NCBI GenBank assembly: GCA_020443325.1
Contig: JAGRIK010000019.1
Location: forward strand, 1-42,422
Reading direction: 5' to 3'
DNA length: 42,422 nt
Source: Halioglobus sp.
GTDB lineage: Bacteria > Pseudomonadota > Gammaproteobacteria > Pseudomonadales > Halieaceae
Below, piece by piece: positions 1 to 7,279 of this stretch. A program made the translations under genes and the position numbers. Positions within the stretch are counted from its first letter, which is position 1. Each line of letters starts with the position of its first letter. The notes under the pieces are model-generated. The model did not search any database. It saw nothing but the letters and a program-made list of their open reading frames with translations, and was not told where the DNA came from.

Positions 1-69
1 CCTGTTCCCCAGAGGCCGATCCGACTCTGAAAAATGTTTTGCTCTAATTTGCGGCAGTGCTGGGAAAGA

Positions 70-185
70 GGCCTTGGCAAGGTTGCAACGCCTCACAGGA
101 CTGTGCGAGGCAGGGACGCCGAGCTCAAGCCCCCATGGAGGGGTTCACGGCGGGTCCTGTGAGGCGTTGCGACCTTACCGAGGCC
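70..185. repeat. Long imperfect palindrome (nested hairpin), 32-bp arms
   Basis: Arms 70-101 and 154-185 are reverse complements at 29 of 32 positions; on the strand shown, two of the three mismatches are G-T wobble pairs. Inside the 52-base centre two more stems nest: 117-121 with 148-152 (CGCCG/CGGCG) and 131-134 with 140-143 (CCCC/GGGG). The element lies just past the 3' end of the leftward SDR gene, so it would be transcribed as a long hairpin at the end of that message. There is no T-run on either side, so it is not a typical intrinsic terminator. It looks like a dispersed intergenic palindromic repeat; I see no second copy in this window. The 69 bases to its left hold nothing I recognise. 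Confidence 0.75.
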
Positions 186-216
186 GGAGGCCCAATAGAA
201 CCCCAAACAGCCAGCA

Positions 217-1164
217 TCAATAGTCGAACGACTGCCCCACCAACTCCTCAGACAACAACCACAGCCGATCAGCCGCCGCCGGATTGACCGCGTAGGATTC
301 GACGCCAGTGCTCTTGCCTTCCACCGCGGCCGCCGCAATCTGGCAGTCTTCCAGGTATATCCCGCCACGTCCCGAAAGCTGCGGCGACGAGGCCGCCCAC
401 ACTGTTGTGGCCGCGCCCTGCTCCACGGTTTTGAACTCCAGCCCCTTGCTGGAGGGGCTTCGCTCGTTGAGCGTGGCGAGATCCGCCGCATCCATATGCC
501 GGCCAAGATTGGTCATGATCGCGCCCGGATGGACCGCGAAGGAGCGCACGCCCCGTTCGCGGGTGCGTCGGTCCAGGCCGACGGTAAACAGCACATTGGC
601 GGTTTTGGACTCACCGTAAGCCTGCCACTTGTCGTAGTCGCGGTGGTGGTAGGAAGGGTCGTCGAAATTGAACCGCGCAAACTTGTGTCCGGCAGAGCTG
701 AGGTTGATCACTCTGCCCGGGGCACCCTCGAGCAGCGCTTCTGACAGCAACCCCGTAAACAGGAAATGCCCGAGGTGATTGGTGCCAAACTGCATTTCAA
801 AATCCTGCTTCGTGCGCTGGAGCGGACAGGCCATCACCCCGGCGTTATTGATCAGCAGCTGGATTTCGGAGTGGTACAGGAGTATTTCTGTGGCAGCGCT
901 GTGCACACTGTCGAGATCTGCGAGGTCCATGCGCTGTGTCAAAAACTGCGCATCCGGCTGCTGTCGCTGCAGCTCTGCTGCGACGGCTTCCAGTTTCTCC
1001 TCATCACGCGCAACCATCAGCACGGTGGCTCCGGCCGAGGCCAGCACGCGACAGGTCTCTATACCCAACCCGGAGGAGGCACCGGTGACAACGGCGAGTT
1101 TCCCCTCCAGGGAGATTCCCTCAATCACCTGCTCGGCGGTGGAGTTTGCATCAAAGCGCTTCAT
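217..1164 (-). CDS. Short-chain dehydrogenase/reductase, retinol-dehydrogenase-like
   Basis: This is an NAD(P)-dependent oxidoreductase of the classical SDR family, 315 residues, cytoplasmic. The glycine-rich nucleotide site TGASSGLG is at residues 27-34, the NNAG motif at 106-109, the catalytic serine pair at 156-157 and YGESK (YxxxK) at 183-187. The segment after NNAG (FGTNHLGHF) and the overall length resemble the RDH/WWOX-like subgroup of SDRs, which act on alcohols or ketones of lipophilic substrates. The true substrate cannot be read from the sequence. The ATG start gives a roughly 18-residue lead before the first beta strand, normal for this subgroup. It is divergent from the PPOX-fold gene at 1272 and shares a 107-base promoter region with it. 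Confidence 0.85.
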   Translation of the reverse strand: MKRFDANSTAEQVIEGISLEGKLAVVTGASSGLGIETCRVLASAGATVLMVARDEEKLEAVAAELQRQQPDAQFLTQRMDLADLDSVHSAATEILLYHSEIQLLINNAGVMACPLQRTKQDFEMQFGTNHLGHFLFTGLLSEALLEGAPGRVINLSSAGHKFARFNFDDPSYHHRDYDKWQAYGESKTANVLFTVGLDRRTRERGVRSFAVHPGAIMTNLGRHMDAADLATLNERSPSSKGLEFKTVEQGAATTVWAASSPQLSGRGGIYLEDCQIAAAAVEGKSTGVESYAVNPAAADRLWLLSEELVGQSFDY

Positions 1165-1213
1165 GTTGAAGTTTCCCCAATTGTTTCAGTACAAGTATTG
1201 TGGCTCCTGGCGA

Positions 1214-1234
1214 TTGCCGTTTTAATGGCGGCAA
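1214..1234. promoter_or_regulatory. Dyad TTGCCG-N9-CGGCAA in the divergent SDR/PPOX promoter region
   Basis: Perfect 6-base arms lie at 1214-1219 and 1229-1234 in the short gap between two divergent genes. That is a position where a dimeric repressor commonly binds. No clear sigma-70 hexamers stand out, so the assignment as an operator is only a guess. Confidence 0.2.
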
Positions 1235-1271
1235 CGGTCAGAGACCATGACGTAAGCTTACAGGTTTTTTT

Positions 1272-1655
1272 ATGAACGCCAATGATACAAATTTGCTGGA
1301 AAAGGGCAGCTACATCAGTTTCGCTACCAAAAAGCGCTCCGGCGAGTGGGTGTCCACGCCTGTCTGGTTCGCACCCGACAAGGGAAACTACTACCTTTTC
1401 AGTGCCGGCAACGCAGGCAAGGTGAAACGCCTGCGTAATTTCAGCGAATCGCGTATCGCGCCCTGCACGATGAGTGGCACAGTGACGGGGGATTGGCATG
1501 ACACCCGGGCATTCGTGCTCGATGATCCCGCTGACCAGGCGATCGCCCTGAAAGCCCTGCGCCGCAAATACGGGTTGCAGATGCTGACGGCTGACTTTTT
1601 CTCCCGACTCACCGGCAAGATGGGCCGGCGCGCGTACATCCGTATCGAACCCTGA
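1272..1655 (+). CDS. PPOX-class (split-barrel flavin/F420-type) oxidoreductase
   Basis: A small single-domain protein of 127 residues with the pyridoxamine-phosphate-oxidase-like split-barrel fold. The opening (SYISFATKKRSGEWVSTPVWFA), the KVKRLRNF stretch and the APC segment followed by a GTVTGDW turn match the Rv2061c-type group annotated as PPOX-class F420-dependent oxidoreductases. Members bind FMN, F420 or sometimes heme; the cofactor here is unknown. The lead-in has only a weak ribosome site (AGG about 7 bases before ATG). The 3' end converges with the lipoprotein gene after 34 bases without a visible terminator hairpin. The family call is firm; cofactor use is open. Confidence 0.75.
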   Translation: MNANDTNLLEKGSYISFATKKRSGEWVSTPVWFAPDKGNYYLFSAGNAGKVKRLRNFSESRIAPCTMSGTVTGDWHDTRAFVLDDPADQAIALKALRRKYGLQMLTADFFSRLTGKMGRRAYIRIEP

Positions 1656-1689
1656 CACACTTCCTCCCCACGCCTCGCCTGCCGGGGTA

Positions 1690-2778
1690 CTAGGACCCCG
1701 CCGTGAGGGTGTCCAGCAAATACAGGAGACGGCTGTCCTCCGGCGCCAGTTGCAGGGCTCTTTCGTAATGGCTCGCCGCCCGCGCCAGGTCGCCCGCTGC
1801 TGCGGCCTCCTGTCCCAGTGATGCGTGATAGTAAGGGTTTCCTTCACGATGCCGCGCGACGCGCTCGGCCCAAAGTTCACGCTCCGCCGGCCGGCCCTCC
1901 AACTCGTAGAGCACCACGAGGTTATTCATGGCCGAATGCTCGCCCGGATCGAGCTGCAGCGCACTGAGGTAACTGAACTCGGCGTCGCGGTGCTGCCCGT
2001 TGACGCGGTATATGGCTCCCAGGTTGACCCAGAGGTGGGCAGTCCCAGGGCTCAGCTGCACGGCGCGCACCGCGTGCAGCCAGGCCTCTTCAATCGCCTG
2101 GCCGGCCAGTGCATCCATAGCGAGATTGCTGTGGTAAAGCGCCTGCGCGTCCACATCACTGATCCGACGGGAATCGACTATATCCTGTGACGGCAGGGGG
2201 TCGATATCAACCCGGTATTGCTCGTTTGTGCCGAGCGATACGAACGCATTTACATGCTTTCGCAGAACCACCCGCTCACCCTGGCGCACCCACTGTGGAC
2301 GGACCTCATGCCACTGGTAGCTGGCAGAAAGGCCCGCCTCCCGCGCCAGCGCGATAAACAGGGTGGCGTAGGCCAGGCAGTTCGCCGACCCCCGGTGAAA
2401 GGTGTCGCGCGCAGTCCCCTCTGCCTGCGGGTCGTACTCAATACCCAGCGTGGCCGCGCCCCGGATCGCCCTGTGCAACATCATCAGACGCTGTCGTTTG
2501 GTGCGGATACCGCCTGTGTAGTGCTGGACAAAGTCACGCATGTCCGCGTCCACGGCCAGCAGATCGGGGGTAGGCGCGCGTTCGTACGCCTGCGCGGCGG
2601 TGACCAGGTGATCATTCAGTTGCAGTGGAGGCAGATCGGCAGCGCGGCGGGCGTTCGAACCGGATGTGGTACAGGCGCCTGTGAAGGCTGTCAGCAGCAG
2701 GGCGAGCACGGCAAACCGGTAGCGCCCACAGAATGACCCGCGGGGGTATCGCGCAGTGATCTGCCCGGAATTAGCCAT
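1690..2778 (-). CDS. Lipoprotein with transglutaminase-like domain and TPR repeats
   Basis: This 362-residue protein has an N-terminal export signal with a hydrophobic core at about residues 22-34 and a lipobox-like TGAC with Cys36. The -3 position is Thr rather than Leu/Val, so lipidation is probable, not certain. Next comes a transglutaminase/cysteine-peptidase-like domain with the expected order of residues: Cys in SANCLAYATLF, His in KHVNAFV and Asp in RVDIDP. The C-terminal half is tetratricopeptide repeats (AWLHAVRAVQLSPG, AEFSYLSALQLDPG, AASHYERALQLAPED). I chose ATG 2778 over GTG 2790 because GGAGGG lies just upstream of that ATG and the GTG is itself part of the ribosome site. It probably acts at the periplasmic face of an envelope membrane. 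The substrate is unknown. Confidence 0.75.
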   Translation of the reverse strand: MANSGQITARYPRGSFCGRYRFAVLALLLTAFTGACTTSGSNARRAADLPPLQLNDHLVTAAQAYERAPTPDLLAVDADMRDFVQHYTGGIRTKRQRLMMLHRAIRGAATLGIEYDPQAEGTARDTFHRGSANCLAYATLFIALAREAGLSASYQWHEVRPQWVRQGERVVLRKHVNAFVSLGTNEQYRVDIDPLPSQDIVDSRRISDVDAQALYHSNLAMDALAGQAIEEAWLHAVRAVQLSPGTAHLWVNLGAIYRVNGQHRDAEFSYLSALQLDPGEHSAMNNLVVLYELEGRPAERELWAERVARHREGNPYYHASLGQEAAAAGDLARAASHYERALQLAPEDSRLLYLLDTLTAGS

Positions 2779-2832
2779 GACGCCCTCCACTGCCTGGAGT
2801 ATAGCGCACTCACCGGAGCATAAACTCCAGCT

Positions 2833-2846
2833 TTGATCTGCATCAA
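2833..2846 (+). promoter_or_regulatory. FNR/ANR-type binding site, perfect TTGAT-N4-ATCAA
   Basis: TTGAT at 2833-2837 and ATCAA at 2842-2846, four bases apart, match the FNR/ANR consensus exactly. The centre lies about 82 bases before the ATG of the small membrane protein at 2922. An AT-rich candidate -10 (ACTTTAAAT, 2872-2880) would put the transcription start near 2883-2886, so the site would sit at about -43 to -47, close to the class II activator position. It also lies 55 bases upstream of the leftward lipoprotein gene and could affect that promoter. Oxygen control is an inference from the consensus. Confidence 0.7.
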
Positions 2847-2921
2847 TATTCCGCTGTCGCGAATGCGGGACACTTTAAATCAAGCAGTATTTCAGTAGAA
2901 CTCAAAAAGGGGAGTACCTGC

Positions 2922-3053
2922 ATGACCCAGCACCTGTCAATGAACGACACACTTGATGATCGTCGCGCCATGCGTCGCCTCGCGCTGGTGGTCGCCTGTT
3001 TTATTGCCTTCACCGCAGCCATGGCTGTCGGCGTTTGGGTCGCAACCGGCTAG
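2922..3053 (+). CDS. Small single-span membrane protein, 43 residues
   Basis: An unrecognised 43-codon gene running from ATG 2922 to TAG 3053. A strong ribosome site (AAGGGGAG) ends 7 bases before the ATG, which supports translation. The product has a polar, charged N-terminus of about 17 residues rich in Asp and Arg, followed by a hydrophobic stretch at about 20-40 that should form one inner-membrane helix, and a very short tail. A perfect FNR-type site lies upstream. Small membrane proteins under FNR/ANR control often assist respiratory enzymes, but nothing in the sequence links this one to a particular complex. It converges with cysH 56 bases later. The coding call is fairly confident; the role is unknown. 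Confidence 0.65.
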   Translation: MTQHLSMNDTLDDRRAMRRLALVVACFIAFTAAMAVGVWVATG

Positions 3054-3109
3054 ACACGATGTAGCGGTTGTCTGGCGCTTGGTGAACAGAGGCTAACCGG
3101 CCAACTGCC

Positions 3110-3736
3110 TCAGGTTGTGGTGTGCAGCCCGCATTCGCGGCCATCGTGCACCTTGGTGGGGTCGAAATAGTGCTTGCAGGTGGGCAGTTCGAAGCGCGCC
3201 ATATAATCGTCCACATCATCCTCGCTCCAGTGGAACAGCGGCGCCACCTTGATGATGCCGCGGCCATCCATTGACACGATATCCAGGCTCTTGCGCAATT
3301 CGGTTTCCTCGCGGCGAATGCCGGTCAGCCAGATATCCGGCTTGAAATCATCCAGCGCACGCGCAAACGGTTCCAGCTTCACCTGCCGCGTAAATTCCTG
3401 GTGGCGCTCTTCCTCATCTACGGTGGGGATACCCCCCATGATGGCATTGCGACGCTCTGAGGTCATTTCAGGGGAGTAGACGTGGATATTCAGGTCGAGA
3501 TCCCGAATCAGGCGCTCGGCCACCACATAGGTATCGCGCAGGTTGTAGCCGGTATCGACCCAGATAGTGGGCACCGACTTGTCGATTTCACTCACCAGGT
3601 GCAGCATCACGGCCGCATTGCGCCCCATACTGGTGGTCGCAATCGTCTTGTGGCCGAGGCTCAATGCCCAAGCCACAATCTCGGCAGCACTGGCATTGCG
3701 CAGGCTGTCGTTAATGCTGTCGAGATCCAGTTTCAA
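3110..3736 (-). CDS. cysH: Phosphoadenosine phosphosulfate (PAPS) reductase
   Basis: Reduces activated sulfate (PAPS) to sulfite in assimilatory sulfate reduction, in the cytoplasm. The PP-loop (TTSMGRNAAVML) is at about residues 34-45, the GIRREET segment follows the middle, and the catalytic ECGLH motif has Cys202 seven residues from the end. There is no CC pair and no CxxC, so this is the thioredoxin-dependent PAPS type rather than the iron-sulfur APS type. At 208 residues it is shorter than the E. coli enzyme (about 244). The only in-frame start after the upstream stop is TTG at 3736. It overlaps the stop of a tiny upstream frame (ATG at 3753). Either coupled translation from a leader or a one-base indel could explain this. 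Confidence 0.85.
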   Translation of the reverse strand: MKLDLDSINDSLRNASAAEIVAWALSLGHKTIATTSMGRNAAVMLHLVSEIDKSVPTIWVDTGYNLRDTYVVAERLIRDLDLNIHVYSPEMTSERRNAIMGGIPTVDEEERHQEFTRQVKLEPFARALDDFKPDIWLTGIRREETELRKSLDIVSMDGRGIIKVAPLFHWSEDDVDDYMARFELPTCKHYFDPTKVHDGRECGLHTTT

Positions 3737-3864
3737 GCGGCGTTCATACTCATGTTTGTGCTATCGGGGATGCGCACTGTATAGAATCAAAAAGGGAGTT
3801 ACAAATAACCGGGAAGTATAAGGATATAGCCGATTTGCGGCCAATGCCGGGGTGAACAGGCCGC

Positions 3865-4665
3865 TCAAGCCGCCGCGCGCGCGGCAGACTTCTCCAACTC
3901 CGCGTGCAGATCCAGGAACTGCCCGGTCAGCTTGTGACTGGGCGCCATATCAATCAGGGGCCGGTGATCGCGGTGCGACTCCTTCATTTTCACAGAGCTG
4001 TTGAGGTAGGTCTTGAAGACCGGCAGACCCTCGGCCTCCAGTTCCGCGACCAGTTCCCCCGGCAATCTCGCCTGCGAGTTGAACTGGTTGATGATAATGC
4101 CCTCCACTGCCAGGTCGGGGTTGTGGTCCTCCTGCAACTCGCCGATGTTATCCAGCAGGGAGTACAGGCTCTGGCGCGCGAAGCTGTCGCAATCAAAGGG
4201 GATCAGCACGGTGTCTGCGGCAATCAGGGCAGATTTGGAATAGAAGTTGAAGCTGGGCGGAGTGTCGATGTACACCCGGTCGTACTCATCGTTGAGTTTT
4301 TCCAGCGCGTCGCGCAGTTTGTAGATCTTGTAGCGGGATTCCAGCTCCTTTTCCATATCCGAGAGCACGGGACTGGAGGGCAGCAGGAACAGGTTCTCGT
4401 AAGGGGTCTCCCAGACAAAGGAATCCGGGTTCTTGCGCATCTTGCGCGAGCCCACTGTCTGCCGGTACAGGCCAGCGACACCCTGCGCCTCGGCCGGGAA
4501 CGCGTCCGCGTCGATTTCTCCCACCAGGTAGTCCGTGGTGTTGCCCTGCACATCCAGGTCTACCACCAGCGTACGGTAACCCATCGCCGCTGATATCGCC
4601 GCCAGATTGCAGGCAATACTGGTCTTGCCGACCCCGCCTTTTTGATTGAATACGACGCGTTTCAT
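3865..4665 (-). CDS. ParA/MinD-family ATPase, orphan
   Basis: A P-loop partition-type ATPase of 266 residues. The deviant Walker A motif KGGVGKT is at residues 9-15 with the extra lysine at position 9, Walker A' DLDVQGN follows the second strand, and the switch II region shows DTPPSFNFYS. Family members dimerise on ATP and bind DNA or membrane to position plasmids, chromosomes or protein complexes. No ParB, no partition site and no replication gene is adjacent, and no N-terminal DNA-binding domain is present. So this is probably not the main chromosomal Soj/ParA but an orphan that positions some other cargo. A dyad lies 34-69 bases upstream. The C-terminus is alanine-rich and acidic-basic mixed. 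Confidence 0.85.
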   Translation of the reverse strand: MKRVVFNQKGGVGKTSIACNLAAISAAMGYRTLVVDLDVQGNTTDYLVGEIDADAFPAEAQGVAGLYRQTVGSRKMRKNPDSFVWETPYENLFLLPSSPVLSDMEKELESRYKIYKLRDALEKLNDEYDRVYIDTPPSFNFYSKSALIAADTVLIPFDCDSFARQSLYSLLDNIGELQEDHNPDLAVEGIIINQFNSQARLPGELVAELEAEGLPVFKTYLNSSVKMKESHRDHRPLIDMAPSHKLTGQFLDLHAELEKSAARAAA

Positions 4666-4698
4666 AAGCAGATGACCCAGCGTAATTTAGAGGAGTGA

Positions 4699-4734
4699 AT
4701 TACCGCGTTAGTTTAAACAATGGCGGGCGGTAAT
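4699..4734. promoter_or_regulatory. Dyad operator candidate upstream of the ParA-family gene
   Basis: Perfect 8-base arms ATTACCGC (4699-4706) and GCGGTAAT (4727-4734) flank a central palindrome GTTTAAAC (4711-4718). The nested dyads lie 34-69 bases upstream of the ATG at 4665, where a promoter would be. ParA proteins or a separate dimeric regulator may bind here. The rest of the gap 4666-4801 holds only GC-rich sequence without a clear terminator. Confidence 0.35.
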
Positions 4735-4801
4735 GTAAGCGCCGGGCCGGGCCAAAACGGCGATTTTCTGACCACCGCGCAGCGGCACTGGCTTGCCGGC
4801 G

Positions 4802-5956
4802 CTACCAGATGGCCTCGTACAGTTGCACGATTTCGCTGGCGACGGGCACGCGGGGGTTATTCGCCGGCGAGCCCGAATCCAGCGCCTGCACCGCCATCAG
4901 TTCGAGGGAATCAAACCAGGCGTCACGGTCAATACCAAAGGCCTGCGGGCCCGGCACCTGCAAATCCGCCGTCAGCGCACTCAGTGCGTCTACGAGCTTC
5001 ACACAGGCCGCCTGATCGGTATCTGTCGCCGCTGCCACGCCGATATAACGCGCGCAATCAGCGTAACGCAGCGGTGCATGGCCGACCGTCCACGCCGTGA
5101 CCTCGGGCAGTAGCATCGCATTACTCAAACCGTGGGGAACATGGAACAGCGCGCCGATCGGGCGGCTCATGCCGTGAATTAACGTCACCGAAGCATTGGC
5201 AAACGCAATACCGCCCTGGGTCGCCGCCAGCATCATTGCCTCCCTCGCGGCCCGATTGTCCGGCTCGGCGCAGGCAATGCGAATATTCTGGTAAATGGTG
5301 CGCATGGCCGTGAGCGCAATACTGTCGGTAAACGGGTTGGCCTTGCGGCTGACATACGCTTCCAGCGCATGACACAGGCTGTCTATGCCGGTGTCTGCCG
5401 TGAGTCGGTAGGGCATTGTCATCGTCAGCTCAAAATCGACCAGCGCTGCGACGGGCATCAGGCCCAGCCCCATACACAACATTTTCTCCTGCGTCCCGGT
5501 GTCGGTAATAATGGCCACGCGCGTGGCCTCGGAACCCGTCCCGGCAGTGGTCGGGATCGCGACAATCGGCAGGCCGGAATCCACCTGGCGCGGCACCTTG
5601 TAGTCGCGCATCGCGCCACCGTGCTCGGCCAGCACCGCGACAGCCTTGGCCGTGTCCAGAGAACTGCCGCCGCCGAGGGCAACGACACAATCAAAACTCC
5701 CGCCGTGCAGCAGTGCCAGGGCAGCATTCACGCTGTCAGTGGTGGGATCGGGAACGCAGTCACCGAACAGGCCGTAGGCGATACCGGCCTCATCCAGCGG
5801 TGCCAGCAATTTCGCGCAGTTGCCACACTCCACCATGTACGGATCTGTGACCAGCAGGGGCCGGGACAAGCCCAGCTCGGCGAGCGTCTGCACCAGCAGT
5901 CCGCTGGCGCCCGCCCCCACCCGCAGGATACGCGGCAGATTGATATTGGCCGGCAT
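4802..5956 (-). CDS. Iron-containing (group III) alcohol dehydrogenase
   Basis: NAD(P)-dependent alcohol dehydrogenase of the iron-activated family, 384 residues, the usual length. GGGSSLDTAK, which binds the dinucleotide phosphates, is at residues 95-104. The four metal ligands are all present by alignment to FucO-type enzymes: Asp192 and His196 in DSLCHALEAY, His261 in LIHGMSRP and His275 in HVPHGLSNA. The substrate may be a primary alcohol, diol or aldehyde and cannot be fixed from sequence. Its ATG lies one base after the fklB stop (TGATATG), so the two are almost certainly co-transcribed and translationally coupled, although no functional tie between an isomerase and this enzyme is known to me. 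Confidence 0.9.
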   Translation of the reverse strand: MPANINLPRILRVGAGASGLLVQTLAELGLSRPLLVTDPYMVECGNCAKLLAPLDEAGIAYGLFGDCVPDPTTDSVNAALALLHGGSFDCVVALGGGSSLDTAKAVAVLAEHGGAMRDYKVPRQVDSGLPIVAIPTTAGTGSEATRVAIITDTGTQEKMLCMGLGLMPVAALVDFELTMTMPYRLTADTGIDSLCHALEAYVSRKANPFTDSIALTAMRTIYQNIRIACAEPDNRAAREAMMLAATQGGIAFANASVTLIHGMSRPIGALFHVPHGLSNAMLLPEVTAWTVGHAPLRYADCARYIGVAAATDTDQAACVKLVDALSALTADLQVPGPQAFGIDRDAWFDSLELMAVQALDSGSPANNPRVPVASEIVQLYEAIW

Positions 5957-5957
5957 A

Positions 5958-6590
5958 TCAGCCCTTGATATCGATCAGGTGGATTTCAAAAACCAGCGCG
6001 GTGTTAGGGGGAATGGCATCACCGGCGCCCTGCTCGCCGTAGGCCAGCTGTGGCGGGCAGGCGATGCGCCACTTGTCTCCCACCGACATCATCTGCAGCG
6101 CCTCCGTCCAGGCCGGAATCACCTGGTGGACGCCGAATTCAGCGGGCTCGCCGCGCTCCACCGAGCTGTCGAACACCGTGCCGTCCACCAGCGTCCCGTG
6201 GTAGTGTGTGACAACATTAGCCCGCGGGCCAGGGCTGGCGCCACTGCCACTTTCCAATACTTCGTATTGCAGGCCGCTGGCGGTGGTGGACACTTCCTCG
6301 CGTGCGGCATTGGCCTTGAGGAATTGCTCGGCCAGCGCCGCACGCTTGCCCGCCAATTCGGCCGCCTTCTCCTGCTGGCGGCGCTGGATCACCTCGTAGC
6401 TGGGGTTAATCTGCTCCTGCGTCACGGCCGATTGCCGGTGCCCGTACCAGTGCTGGATACCGGCGATAACCGCCTCGACATCCAGGCCGTCAAAGTCGTT
6501 GCGCAGCAGTTGATTGCCGAATTGCAGGCCAAACCCGTAGCTGGCTTTTTGCTCGTCTGTGTCCAGGGTGACTTCAGGCAGTAGTGACAT
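5958..6590 (-). CDS. fklB: FKBP-type peptidyl-prolyl cis-trans isomerase, FklB-like
   Basis: Catalyses cis-trans isomerisation of X-Pro bonds during protein folding. The 210-residue product has the two-part layout of FklB/FKBP22. An N-terminal helical dimerisation domain (about 1-95, including FGLQFGNQLLRND and a charged helix rich in Lys, Glu and Ala) is followed by the catalytic FKBP domain (about 105-210, with HYHGTLVDGTVFDSS, VIPAWTEALQMM and AYGEQGAG-IPPNTALVFEIHL). No signal peptide is visible, which argues for the cytoplasmic FklB type rather than periplasmic FkpA or FklB-like Mip proteins. Ribosome site is weak. It heads a two-gene unit with the alcohol dehydrogenase and is divergent from the DUF924 gene. 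Confidence 0.9.
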   Translation of the reverse strand: MSLLPEVTLDTDEQKASYGFGLQFGNQLLRNDFDGLDVEAVIAGIQHWYGHRQSAVTQEQINPSYEVIQRRQQEKAAELAGKRAALAEQFLKANAAREEVSTTASGLQYEVLESGSGASPGPRANVVTHYHGTLVDGTVFDSSVERGEPAEFGVHQVIPAWTEALQMMSVGDKWRIACPPQLAYGEQGAGDAIPPNTALVFEIHLIDIKG

Positions 6591-6668
6591 AAGTAGTTTC
6601 CGCTATCATGAGTTCAAAAGAAGGGGCGCACTTTACCATATTCGAATAGCAACAGGAGACTCACAGCG

Positions 6669-7259
6669 ATGCAGGATACTATCGAGGCCATTCATACATT
6701 CTGGTTCGGTGAACTGGACGGAAGCGGCCTCAGTAAAACCGACATGCACTCGCTGTGGTTTGGTGCCAGTGCGGAAACTGACGCTTTCTGCCGCGAACAA
6801 TTCGGCGCATCGCTTGCGCTGGCGCTGCAGGGACAACTGCAGGACTGGGCGCAGACCGACCGGGGACTGGTTGCGCTGGTGGTATTACTGGACCAGTTTT
6901 CGCGCAATATCCACCGGGGCACGGCACAGGCGTTCGCCGGTGACCCGATCGCGCTTGCGCTGGCACAGGACGCGATCGCCTCAGGCCGCCATCTGCAGCT
7001 ACCGGCGATTCATCGCGTGTTTCTCTATCTGCCGCTGGAGCACTGCGAGAATCTGGCAATACAGGAAAACTCTGTCGCGCTGTTCGGGGCGTTGGCGAAT
7101 GAGGCCGCGCACCCGCAATTCGATAGCTTCAGTCGCTACGCCATCGCCCACCGGGATGTGATCGCCCGATTTGGCCGGTTTCCGCATCGCAACGAAGCCC
7201 TCGGGCGGGAACCCACTACTGCGGAACTTGCTTACCTGAAAGAACACGGCGGTTTTTAG
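6669..7259 (+). CDS. DUF924 family protein
   Basis: A 196-residue all-helical protein of the DUF924 family (TPR-like fold), widespread in Proteobacteria. Typical features are the FWFGEL opening, the LVVLLDQFSRNIHRGTAQAF motif near the middle, FLYLPLEH, and the terminal RFGRFPHRNEALGR followed by ELAYL. No catalytic activity is established for the family. AGGAG lies about 12 bases before the ATG, a slightly long spacing. It is divergent from fklB (78-base gap) and converges with the NUDIX gene 20 bases after its stop. Confidence 0.85.
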   Translation: MQDTIEAIHTFWFGELDGSGLSKTDMHSLWFGASAETDAFCREQFGASLALALQGQLQDWAQTDRGLVALVVLLDQFSRNIHRGTAQAFAGDPIALALAQDAIASGRHLQLPAIHRVFLYLPLEHCENLAIQENSVALFGALANEAAHPQFDSFSRYAIAHRDVIARFGRFPHRNEALGREPTTAELAYLKEHGGF

Positions 7260-7279
7260 TTCGGCCGCGCCGCGCCAAC

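Noticed and set aside
57-287. Rightward 76-codon frame at the left edge
   Set aside because: It runs through the palindrome and into the antisense of the SDR gene; no resemblance to a protein.
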